Assembly: GCA_937887565.1 (NCBI GenBank)
Contig: CALABS010000022.1
Span: 1-59,261, forward strand
Reading direction: 5' to 3'
Source: an uncultured Rhodospirillaceae bacterium
GTDB taxonomy: Bacteria > Pseudomonadota > Alphaproteobacteria > Rhodospirillales > Magnetospirillaceae
Length of the DNA: 59,261 bases
Below are positions 16,501 to 23,171 of this stretch, one piece after another. The translations under genes were made by a program, and so were the position numbers. The notes under the pieces were generated by a model. That model worked only from the letters and a program-made list of their open reading frames with translations. It was not told the DNA's origin and searched no databases. Within the stretch, counting starts at the first letter, position 1. The number at the start of each line of letters is the position of its first letter.

Positions 16501-19500
16501 ACCGAATCGCCGTCCGGACGGGTGGTCAGGGTGACGGTCAGGGACTGGAGGTTGACGCTGCCGTCCGGGTCGGCAAGGGTGGCGTCGGACTTGGCGACGG
16601 CCACCGCCGAGCCGCCGGCGGCATAGCTGACCGCGTAGTCGGCGCTGCCGCCGTTGGCGGCGTCGAGATCCACCACCGGCACGTCGTTGACGGGGGTCAC
16701 GGTCACCGTGGTGGTGCCGGTGCCCGACTGGGCGCCGCCGCCGCCCTGGCTGCCGGAATTGCCGTCCGAGAAGGTCCAGGTCAGCGCCACCGAGGTGTCG
16801 GGGGCGTCCGAGGTGTTGGTGTATTGGATGCGCTGCAGCACGTCGTTGACCAGCGCGCCGGTGGCGGCGGTGGATGCCCCCGTGAACGAGATGGTGAGCG
16901 TGCCGCCGGAATTGGTGAAGGTGGCGAAGGTCGAACCGCCCGCCCGCAGGTTGCCGCCGGAGATGTCGAACAGGGCACCCGAGATGTCGAAGCCGAAGCT
17001 GTCGGCGGCGTTGGCACCGCCCTGGCGGGCGATGGTCAGCGACGATCCGTTGTAGTTGCCGGACGCCAGCTCGGCGTCGCTGACGGTGACGTTGGCATCC
17101 AGGGTCACCGCCGTCTGTTCGTTGACGGTGGGGGCGCCGTCGGGGCCGCCGAAGGCGGGGGCGTCGTCGGTGGCCACCACCACCAGGTTGCCGGTCAGCT
17201 GGCCGGTCAGCGCCCCGGCGCCGCCATTGGCGTTGTCGTTGAAGGTAGCGGTGACGGTGCGGGTCTCGGCGGTGGGAACGTCGTTGTTGTAGACGGTGAA
17301 GACGATGGCGTTGATCACCGTCGCGATGGACGCCGAGGTGGCGTTGGCGTTGAAGGTGATCACCAGCGCCTGGCCGTTGCCGCCCGCCACCGTGCCCACG
17401 GCGGAGCCCGACACCGACACCGTGGTGGTGCCCTGATCGTAGGTCATGGCACCCGCCGACGCCGGCAGCATGATGATATCGCCGCTACGGTAGGCCGACA
17501 GGGCGACGGTGAAGGTGGCGCCGTTGAAATTGGTGCCGGTGTCGGGATCGCTGAGCGTGACCCCGGAGAACAACGCCTGCGAATCACCGCTATAAGCCAC
17601 GCCGGTGTTGGCACCCTCGGTCCAGGTGGCGCCGGTGGTGCCGCCCAGCACCGGTGCCTCGTTGACGGCGGTGACGGTGACGGCGATATCCTGCTCGGCG
17701 AACAGGCCGCCGGAATCGGTGATGCGCACCCGCACGTCGTAGACGTTGTTGGCGCCGGCATCGGTGGGCGATTCGTAGTTGGGGGCGCTGGCGAAGGTGA
17801 CTACGCCGGTGGTCGGATCGATGTTGAACTTGGCCGAATCGTCGCCGCCAGAGATGGAATAGGTCTTGGTGTCGCCGCTGTCGACGTCGGCGGCGGTGAC
17901 GGTGGTGACGGCGGTGGCGTTCTCGGCGACGTTGATCGCGGCCGTGGCGCCGCCGCCGTTGGAGGTGATGGTGGGCGCGTCGTTGACCGCCGCCACCGAC
18001 ACCTGGCGGGTGTCGCTGGCCGCCGCCGCGTTCTTGTCGGTGGCGGTGATGGTGATGGTGCGGTTCGAGGTTCCCGGCGCGTCCGAGGTGTTGCGGTAAC
18101 GCAACGACTGCAGCACCTCCTGGACGTTGGCGTTGGTGGCATCGGAATCGAAGGTGATGGTCAGCATGGTGCCGTTGGTCACCGTGCCGCCGCTGGCCGA
18201 CAGGTCGCCGATGTCGACGCCGTTGGCCAGGATGTCGGTGCCGCTGACGGTGATGGTGGTGCCGTCGCCGTCGGTGTCCGAGATGCTGATCTCGTCGGCG
18301 GCCTCGGCATTGCCGGTGATCTGCACCTTGAGCGAGCCGCCGTTCCAGTCGCCGTCGCCCTGGGGGTCGCTGACGGTGGCGGCGGCGTCGATCTGCGTCG
18401 CCGCCCCGTTCTCGGTGAAGGCGAGCGTGGTGCCGGCCACCGAGATCGACGGCGCCGCGTTGGCGACCTGGCCCACATTGGTGACCGCGAGATTGTCGAT
18501 GGAGAAGCTGAGGCCGCCGGTGATTTCGATCTTGTTGATGCCGGTGAAGTCCAGGGTCACCGACGTCGAGGTGTCGTTGGCCAGGTTGGAGACGGTGACT
18601 GCGGTTCCCGCCGTCGCCCCCGCGAAGGGGGTGATGGTGAAGGTCTTGGCGACACCCGAGGCGTTCCGCAACAGCAGGGTGCTGATGTTGAAATACTCGC
18701 CGCCGCTGAAGGTGACGGTGCCCTTGGTTTCCTGGGTCTGAGTCCCGACGCCGATCTCGTTATCCGAGTCCAAGCCGTCCCAGTCGCCCAGCCAGGCGCC
18801 GTCCGAGGTTCCGGTCAACACCAGAGTGTAGCCGCCCACGGTATAGGACGCCGAATGGACGCTGCCGTCGAAGCCGCCGTCGCCGGCGGAGGTGATCGAG
18901 CCGGTATCGCCGGGATCGAACGTGATCGTGCCGGAATAGGTCAGGATGCCGTCGAAGCCGTCGAGGGCCAGCGAGGAGGTCTCCACCGTGCCGGCCTGGG
19001 TTTCCAGCACCCAGTCGCCGCCCTTGGCGGCGGCACCGGTGAGGTCGTCGGAGGCGGCGACGTCGGCGGCGGTGGCGTCCGCCAGCGCCTGGACGAAATC
19101 GACGCCGCCGTCGCCGGCGCCGGCCCGGCAACCGTAGAGCAGGATGTCGCCGTCGGCGGACAACGCCGCGCCGATGGAGGCCAGGGTGTCGGCCGACGCC
19201 GCGACCGCCGCGCCGTCGAGGGTGAGGCCACCCAGGGTGACCGATCCGGTGGCACCGTGCGACAGGATGTGGATGGCGTCGACGCCATGGCGCCCGGCCA
19301 GGTAATCGGCGATGGCCGCCAGCCCCTCGCCCTCGGCCAACGTCACCACCTCGGCGCCCGGCCGGGCGATGCCGGCGGCGATGTCGGTGCCGGCCAGGGC
19401 CGAATCGACGAAGACGATCTCGGTGCGGGCCGGTTCGGACCCGGAAGCGTCCTGCGGCGGGGTATCCTGGTCTTGGGCGTCCGGGGCGTCGGGGGCGCCG

Positions 19501-19673
19501 GACTCGTCCGGCTGGGTGGCCTCGGCGGCGGTGGCGACGGCGGCGCCGTCGAACATCATCCGCGGCTCCAGCGCCAGAACCAGCGGCGAGCGTCCGCGAG
19601 ACGGGCTCGACGTCGTTGCGCGCTTCCCGTTCCGGGCGTGCCCGCGCCCCAACCAAGGATCGATCTTCACCAT
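13551..19673 (-). CDS. Giant DUF4347 / cadherin-like repeat surface protein
   Basis: A 2040-residue probable exported adhesin. The ATG at 19673 is favoured: it places the conserved LEPRMMFDGAA motif at residues 35-45, typical of this class; a TTG 96 nt upstream is also in frame. Residues about 84-245 are DUF4347 with HILSHG (H139) and LLYGC (C182). A beta-sandwich follows, then many cadherin-like/VCBS-type repeats with VNDAP-type boundaries (about 430-1740). A near-pure proline tract (about 1789-1816), a second Pro/Ala stretch and a Gly-rich tail (GGGLGGGLGGG) close the protein. No Sec signal or RTX nonapeptides are seen. The downstream adaptor and TolC genes are its likely exporter. Confidence 0.8.
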   Translation of the reverse strand: MVKIDPWLGRGHARNGKRATTSSPSRGRSPLVLALEPRMMFDGAAVATAAEATQPDESGAPDAPDAQDQDTPPQDASGSEPARTEIVFVDSALAGTDIAAGIARPGAEVVTLAEGEGLAAIADYLAGRHGVDAIHILSHGATGSVTLGGLTLDGAAVAASADTLASIGAALSADGDILLYGCRAGAGDGGVDFVQALADATAADVAASDDLTGAAAKGGDWVLETQAGTVETSSLALDGFDGILTYSGTITFDPGDTGSITSAGDGGFDGSVHSASYTVGGYTLVLTGTSDGAWLGDWDGLDSDNEIGVGTQTQETKGTVTFSGGEYFNISTLLLRNASGVAKTFTITPFAGATAGTAVTVSNLANDTSTSVTLDFTGINKIEITGGLSFSIDNLAVTNVGQVANAAPSISVAGTTLAFTENGAATQIDAAATVSDPQGDGDWNGGSLKVQITGNAEAADEISISDTDGDGTTITVSGTDILANGVDIGDLSASGGTVTNGTMLTITFDSDATNANVQEVLQSLRYRNTSDAPGTSNRTITITATDKNAAAASDTRQVSVAAVNDAPTITSNGGGATAAINVAENATAVTTVTAADVDSGDTKTYSISGGDDSAKFNIDPTTGVVTFASAPNYESPTDAGANNVYDVRVRITDSGGLFAEQDIAVTVTAVNEAPVLGGTTGATWTEGANTGVAYSGDSQALFSGVTLSDPDTGTNFNGATFTVALSAYRSGDIIMLPASAGAMTYDQGTTTVSVSGSAVGTVAGGNGQALVITFNANATSASIATVINAIVFTVYNNDVPTAETRTVTATFNDNANGGAGALTGQLTGNLVVVATDDAPAFGGPDGAPTVNEQTAVTLDANVTVSDAELASGNYNGSSLTIARQGGANAADSFGFDISGALFDISGGNLRAGGSTFATFTNSGGTLTISFTGASTAATGALVNDVLQRIQYTNTSDAPDTSVALTWTFSDGNSGSQGGGGAQSGTGTTTVTVTPVNDVPVVDLDAANGGSADYAVSYAAGGSAVAVAKSDATLADPDGSVNLQSLTVTLTTRPDGDSVESLSLDSTASAAATGAGLTVGYTSATGVLSITGSASASVYQTVLRGVVYNNTDSAADVTTGARTVTVVANDGTGNSTSRSSTVTVVTAPVIDLDGNDSSGATGGGFNASFTEGGGAVSIVDADATLTDDNANLDQLVITLSNAKTGDVLTLSGGARTVNGITVTYTSDSVITLAGSGTKADYLALIKEAQFNNTSDAPDTTTRTITFVGRDTDGYSGSAVTASVTVAAVNDAPVLADTALSLGAVAEDAGAPSGAVGTLVSSLVGGVTDPDGGGVAKGIAITAADTTNGSWHYSTDGGTTWTALGSVSASSARLLASDANTRLYFQPNANHNGTTAGALTIRAWDQTSGSNGGTADTTTNGGTTAFSTATDTVSQPVTAVNDAPVAVNDTGAATEKGGVSNGTAGANASGDVLANDTDVDSGDTKTVSAVRTGSSEGAGTAGTVGNALAGSYGSLTLGANGSYTYVVDDNNATVQALAAGATLTDSFNYTVSDGNGGSDTAVLTITITGANDTPAIGGASAGQAVNDNVTVSPFAGVTITDPEGSNVTVTVSLDDANKGAFTAASLAAAGFTDAGGGSYTLASTTPANAQAAIRQLVFDPADNRVANGSTETTTFTISVGDGTATGTNNTTTVVSTSVDADPVFTSAATLSGTVGGTLTLDVDANNGDGGAADAGITYSVTGGTAQAGFTIDAATGALSGGNALAAGTHTVIVQASDGAKTATQTITITVAAAPPPPPPPPPPPPPPPPPPPPPPPPPPAPTVVPTPPPPAPPPPPPAPPPAAVVVPSNEAPSNPNAPSITPGTLVAPGLTGGLDAQYGTGSTQNVVTAGGSTGPSGGTGQVGAGGGSFGNNSFTGGNAGGSFGNSTPGGAFYRAGLGGGLGGGLGGGFGGGLGGGRVGGGGFAALPAAPGAAQLADGLPDLPGMAPVGAADTTEQTAGDAGMPDEPAGRAGFTDQLAGFARAQDDDLARLARALAAVDAAA
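14200..14312. repeat. GGN/CCN low-complexity tract (polyproline coding)
   Basis: The plus strand is an almost uninterrupted G-rich run of GGC/GGA/GGT triplets and the coding (minus) strand reads as proline codons. Multiple G runs could form G-quadruplexes in the non-coding strand. Such tracts are prone to length change. Confidence 0.75.
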
Positions 19674-19822
19674 CGCCACACCCAATCTGCCATCCGCCGT
19701 CCGCGAGGGTGGCCCCGAGACAACGTTCGCGACGCCACTTACTCCCCTTGCAGCGTATACCACGCTCAACTATGCGTCGTCATCACCTAGTGAAACACAA
19801 TGTCAGCGAACCGGTCCCGTAT

Positions 19823-19838
19823 TATGCCGTTCGGCATA
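19823..19838. promoter_or_regulatory. Palindromic operator candidate in divergent promoter region
   Basis: TATGCCGTTCGGCATA: 7-bp arms (19823-19829 and 19832-19838) with a 2-nt centre. It lies in the 304-bp region between the divergent surface-protein and tail-collar genes, where a regulator could act on both. The binding protein is unknown. Confidence 0.4.
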
Positions 19839-19977
19839 GCCAGTGAGTCGCAACGGGGGCATGATCGCAGGGAAATTTTCTATTGCCACGCCCTTCAATC
19901 GGCCGGATTATCGCCATGGTAGCAATTCACGGCCCCTTTCGTTCACTCGTGGCGGGCCGGAATGGGGGGAGGACAGC

Positions 19978-20487
19978 ATGGACCCATTCATCGGCGAGAT
20001 CAGGCTGATGTCGCTCCCGTTCGCCCCGAAGGGCTGGGCGGACTGCAACGGCGCCATCCTTCAGGTGACCCAGAACCAGGCCCTGGCGGTGCTGCTGGGC
20101 GCCACCTTCGGCGGCTCGTGGCCCAACACCTTCGCCCTGCCCGATCTGCGCGGGCGCATTCCCGTCATGCCCGACAACCAGACGGTGATGTGGGGCTCGA
20201 AGGGCGGTTCCGAGACGGTCGCGCTGACCGCCCAGCAGATGCCCAGCCACCTGCACACGGCCATCGCCGCCACCGCCGAGGGCACCCAGTCCAACCCGAC
20301 CGGCCAAGTCCCGGCGCCGGGCAACGGCATGGACTGGATCGGCCCCAAGGGCACCAGCCCGATGGCCACCATGGCGCCCGGCGTGGTCGCCAACTCGGGC
20401 GCCGGGGCCGGGCACGAAAACCGGATGCCGTCCATCGCGCTGCGCTACTGCATCGCGACGACCGGCCTGTTTCCGCCGCGGCAATAG
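19978..20487 (+). CDS. Tail-collar domain protein 1 (MdpB-like)
   Basis: A 169-residue protein with a GGGGGAGGA ribosome-binding site. Residues about 6-62 match the phage tail-collar fold: IGEIRLMSLPFAPKGWADCNG, then LLGATFGG and FALPDLRGRIPV. The C-terminal half has QMPSHLHT (a conserved His-containing loop) and ends in a beta-rich PSIALRYCIATTG segment. The same architecture is seen in the bacterial 'microcystin-dependent protein' family, which is chromosomal and not tied to prophages. It is the first of three tandem paralogues and is transcribed away from the surface-protein/export unit. Its function is not known. Confidence 0.8.
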   Translation: MDPFIGEIRLMSLPFAPKGWADCNGAILQVTQNQALAVLLGATFGGSWPNTFALPDLRGRIPVMPDNQTVMWGSKGGSETVALTAQQMPSHLHTAIAATAEGTQSNPTGQVPAPGNGMDWIGPKGTSPMATMAPGVVANSGAGAGHENRMPSIALRYCIATTGLFPPRQ

Positions 20488-20496
20488 GAGGGGGCG

Positions 20497-21021
20497 ATGG
20501 AAAATTTCGTCGGGGAAATCCGGCTTTTCGCGGGACCCTTCGTCCCCGAGGGGTGGTCCGCATGTGATGGAAGGGTGCTGCCGATCCGGGACTACGAGGC
20601 GCTGTTCTCGCTGATCGGCACGCTGTATGGCGGCGACGGCGCGACCAACTTCGCGCTTCCCGACCTGCGCGGCCGGGTGCCGGTGGGCGTGGGGAAAGCC
20701 CCGGAGCTGCAGACCAATTACGCGCAAGGTCAGACGGTCGGCGCCGAGACCGTGGCCCTGCAGGCCGCGCACGCACCTCCCCACACCCACACCATGGCGG
20801 CCAGCACCGCGACCGCCAACGACACCACCGCCGGCGGGTATTTCGCCGTCCCCGCCGCCGGCGCCAAGGCCTATGCGCCACTGGCCGGTGCCCAGCCGGT
20901 GTCGCTGTCCCAGCAGGCGATGACCGTCGCCGGCGCGTCGGCCCCCCACCAGAACATGCAGCCCTTCCTGGTGGTGACCTACATCATCGCCCTGACCGGC
21001 ATCTATCCCACCAGGCCCTGA
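20497..21021 (+). CDS. Tail-collar domain protein 2 (MdpB-like)
   Basis: A 174-residue paralogue of its neighbours, 9 bp after the first. It shows VGEIRLFAGPFVPEGWSACDGRVLPI, LIGTLYGGDGATNFALPDLRGRVPVG and APPHTHTM, and ends MQPFLVVTYIIALTGIYP. It is the closest of the three to the canonical family consensus. An AGGAGGGG ribosome-binding site precedes it. All three lack signal peptides, so if they are surface-located they would need a dedicated export route; the neighbouring unit is a candidate. Confidence 0.82.
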   Translation: MENFVGEIRLFAGPFVPEGWSACDGRVLPIRDYEALFSLIGTLYGGDGATNFALPDLRGRVPVGVGKAPELQTNYAQGQTVGAETVALQAAHAPPHTHTMAASTATANDTTAGGYFAVPAAGAKAYAPLAGAQPVSLSQQAMTVAGASAPHQNMQPFLVVTYIIALTGIYPTRP

Positions 21022-21038
21022 GGGAAGGGGAGGACACC

Positions 21039-21593
21039 ATGGCTGATCCCTTTTTCGGCGAGATCCGCATCTTCGGCTTCAACTACCCCCCCGAGAACTG
21101 GGCCTACTGCACCGGCGCCGAGCTCTCGATCCATCAGTATCAGGCGCTCGCCGCCGTGATCGGCATGACCTATGGCGGCAACCTGAGCCAGGGCCGCTTC
21201 AACCTGCCCAACCTGATGTTGCGCGCCGCCGTCTGTTCGGGGACCGGCCCGGGCCTGACGCCCCGGCATACCGGCGAGCACGCCGGAGACCAGACCGTCA
21301 CCATCACCGCCGGCCAGGCCCCGGCCCATTCCCATATGATTCAGGCGATCAACGCGGCCGCCACCCAGACCACGCCGGGCCACGACCAGTACCCGGCGGT
21401 GGGCCAGACCATCAGCGGGCCGGTGCCGACGCGGACCAAGAAGCTGTACGGCCCCCAGGGCGCCACCTACATGGCCGGCGACATGCTGGCCCCGTTCCAG
21501 GGCGGCGACCAGGCCCATTCCAACATCCAGCCCTATCTCGGGCTGATGCACTGCATCTGCACGTTCGGCGAGGTCTTTCCGACGCCGGCATAG
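21039..21593 (+). CDS. Tail-collar domain protein 3 (MdpB-like)
   Basis: A 184-residue third paralogue, 17 bp after the second, with GGGAAGGGGAGGA upstream. It has FGEIRIFGFNYPPENWAYCTGAELSI, VIGMTYGGN and FNLPNLMLRAAV, then QAPAHSHMI and a C-terminal NIQPYLGLMHCICTFG. The LPDLRGR loop of the other two is changed to LPNLMLR, so this copy has diverged and may have a different partner or ligand. Co-transcription with the other two is expected from spacing. Confidence 0.8.
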   Translation: MADPFFGEIRIFGFNYPPENWAYCTGAELSIHQYQALAAVIGMTYGGNLSQGRFNLPNLMLRAAVCSGTGPGLTPRHTGEHAGDQTVTITAGQAPAHSHMIQAINAAATQTTPGHDQYPAVGQTISGPVPTRTKKLYGPQGATYMAGDMLAPFQGGDQAHSNIQPYLGLMHCICTFGEVFPTPA

Positions 21594-21598
21594 GCGAA

Positions 21599-21634
21599 GG
21601 CGGGGGGGGACACCCGTCCCGCCCCCCCCCCGCC
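21599..21634 (+). terminator. Terminator-like hairpin after tail-collar genes
   Basis: GGCGGGGGGGG (21599-21609) pairs with CCCCCCCCGCC (21624-21634) over a 14-nt loop: an 11-bp perfect, very GC-rich stem. No T-run follows, so it may stabilise the 3' end rather than terminate on its own. Confidence 0.45.
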
Positions 21635-21722
21635 GTCACGCGCGCCCCGTCAGGCGCGCCCTTGTGCCGCCACGGTTCGGCGCTATCCTTCCTGGCGGTA
21701 GACTTCTCCGAAAGGCCGCGCC

Positions 21723-23171
21723 ATGAGATGGACCCGCCGCCAGGCCGTCAGCGGGCTGGCCGCCACCCTTGCCCTGTCGGGCTGCCAGGTTTCCCCCGGC
21801 ACCGGCCGCCAGGACTTCAACATCGTCAGCCCCGACGAGGAGCGCCAGATGGGCCGCGAGGCCCATCCCCAGATCCTCAAGGAATTCGGCGGTGCCTACG
21901 ACTCGCCGCGCCTGCAGGCCTATGTGGCCGGCCTCGGCCAGCGGCTAGCGCGCAACACCGAGACCCCGGGCGACGACTTCCGCTTCACCGTGCTCAACAG
22001 CGACATCGTCAACGCCATGGCCCTGCCGGGCGGCTATGTCTACGTCACCCGCGGGCTGTTGGCGCTGACCGGCAACGAGGCCGAACTGGCCGGCGTGCTC
22101 GGCCACGAGATCGGCCACGTCACCGCGCGGCATTCCGCCCAGCGCTACAGCCGCGCCATGGCCGCCAATATCGGCATCGGCATCCTGGGGGCGGTGCTGG
22201 GCACGCCCGGCGTCTCGGACATCGCCGGCCTGGGCGCGTCCTACTGGCTGTCGGCCTATTCCCAGGAAAACGAGTTCGAGGCCGATTCGCTCGGGGTGCG
22301 CTATCTGAGCCGGAGCGGCTGGAATGCCGAGGCCATGGCCAGCATGCTGACCAAGCTGCGCCAGCATTCGCGCCTGGAGGCCATCGAGGCGGGACGCGAT
22401 CCCGACACGGTCGACGAGACCCATTTCATGGCCACCCACCCGCGCACGGCGGATCGCGTCGAGGCCGCCATCCGCCATGCCCTGGGCGCTCCTCCCCAGG
22501 GAGCGTTGGGCGAGGACAGCTTCCTCGACGCCGTCGACGGCATGACCTATGGCGACGACCCCGAGCAGGGGGTGGTGCGCGGCCGCGTCTTCGCCCATCC
22601 GTCGCTGGGGTTTCGCTTCGAGGCGCCGCCCGGCTTCCGGCTCACCAACGGCGACAAGGCGGTCGTCGCCCGCGATCCCCAGGGGGCGGCGGTGATCTTC
22701 GATTCCGCCCGCGACGGCGGCGACCCGCTGACCCATATCCAGCGGACCTGGATGCCCAAGGCCAGGCTGTCGGGCGCCGAGCGCATCGAGGTCAACGGCA
22801 TGGCCGCCGCCACCGCCGCCACGCGCGGCCGCACCCGGCAGGGGGCGGTGGACGTGCGGCTGGTGGCGATTCGCTTCGACCCGGACACGCTCTACCGCTT
22901 CACCTTCGTGTCGCCGACCGGCCGCACCGCCGGCCTGGGCGAGGGCTTCCGCCGCGCCACCTACAGCTTCCGCGCCCTGGCCGCCGACGAGAAGCGCGCC
23001 ATCCGGCCGCTGACCGTCCAGGTGGTGCGGGTCAAGGCCGGCGACACCGCCGAATCCCTGGGCGCCCGCATGGCCGTCGACGACCACAAGGTCGAACGGT
23101 TCAGGGTGATCAACGGCCTCGGCGACGGCGGCCAGCCGAAGCCGGGATCGCGGGTAAAGCTGGTGAGCTAA
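21723..23171 (+). CDS. M48-family metalloprotease lipoprotein with LysM-like C-terminus
   Basis: A 482-residue protein with a lipoprotein signal (LSGC, Cys21). The zinc motif HEIGH (H128-H132) is followed by a glutamate ligand in ENEFEADSLG, as in the BepA/LoiP/YggG group of periplasmic M48 proteases that act in outer-membrane protein quality control. A middle region of about 180 residues precedes a C-terminal LysM-like segment (VKAGDTAESLGARMAVDDHKVERFRVINGL) expected to bind peptidoglycan. Its stop codon overlaps that of the convergent GGDEF gene by 4 nt. The periplasmic, membrane-tethered location is inferred from the lipobox. Confidence 0.88.
   Translation: MRWTRRQAVSGLAATLALSGCQVSPGTGRQDFNIVSPDEERQMGREAHPQILKEFGGAYDSPRLQAYVAGLGQRLARNTETPGDDFRFTVLNSDIVNAMALPGGYVYVTRGLLALTGNEAELAGVLGHEIGHVTARHSAQRYSRAMAANIGIGILGAVLGTPGVSDIAGLGASYWLSAYSQENEFEADSLGVRYLSRSGWNAEAMASMLTKLRQHSRLEAIEAGRDPDTVDETHFMATHPRTADRVEAAIRHALGAPPQGALGEDSFLDAVDGMTYGDDPEQGVVRGRVFAHPSLGFRFEAPPGFRLTNGDKAVVARDPQGAAVIFDSARDGGDPLTHIQRTWMPKARLSGAERIEVNGMAAATAATRGRTRQGAVDVRLVAIRFDPDTLYRFTFVSPTGRTAGLGEGFRRATYSFRALAADEKRAIRPLTVQVVRVKAGDTAESLGARMAVDDHKVERFRVINGLGDGGQPKPGSRVKLVS

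Noticed and set aside
13600..18500. CRISPR or tandem DNA repeat array
   Set aside because: Similarity is at the protein level between cadherin-like repeats, without identical spacers or direct repeats.
13155..19790. A 2211-codon open frame antisense to the giant surface protein
   Set aside because: It is the mirror of a repetitive GC-rich coding region; its product is low-complexity Gly/Arg/Val sequence with no domains. The other strand has clear DUF4347 and cadherin-like domains.
19978..21593. Remnant prophage because of phage tail-collar domains
   Set aside because: No integrase, capsid, tail tube, lysis gene or att repeats nearby. The family is widespread as chromosomal MdpB-like proteins.
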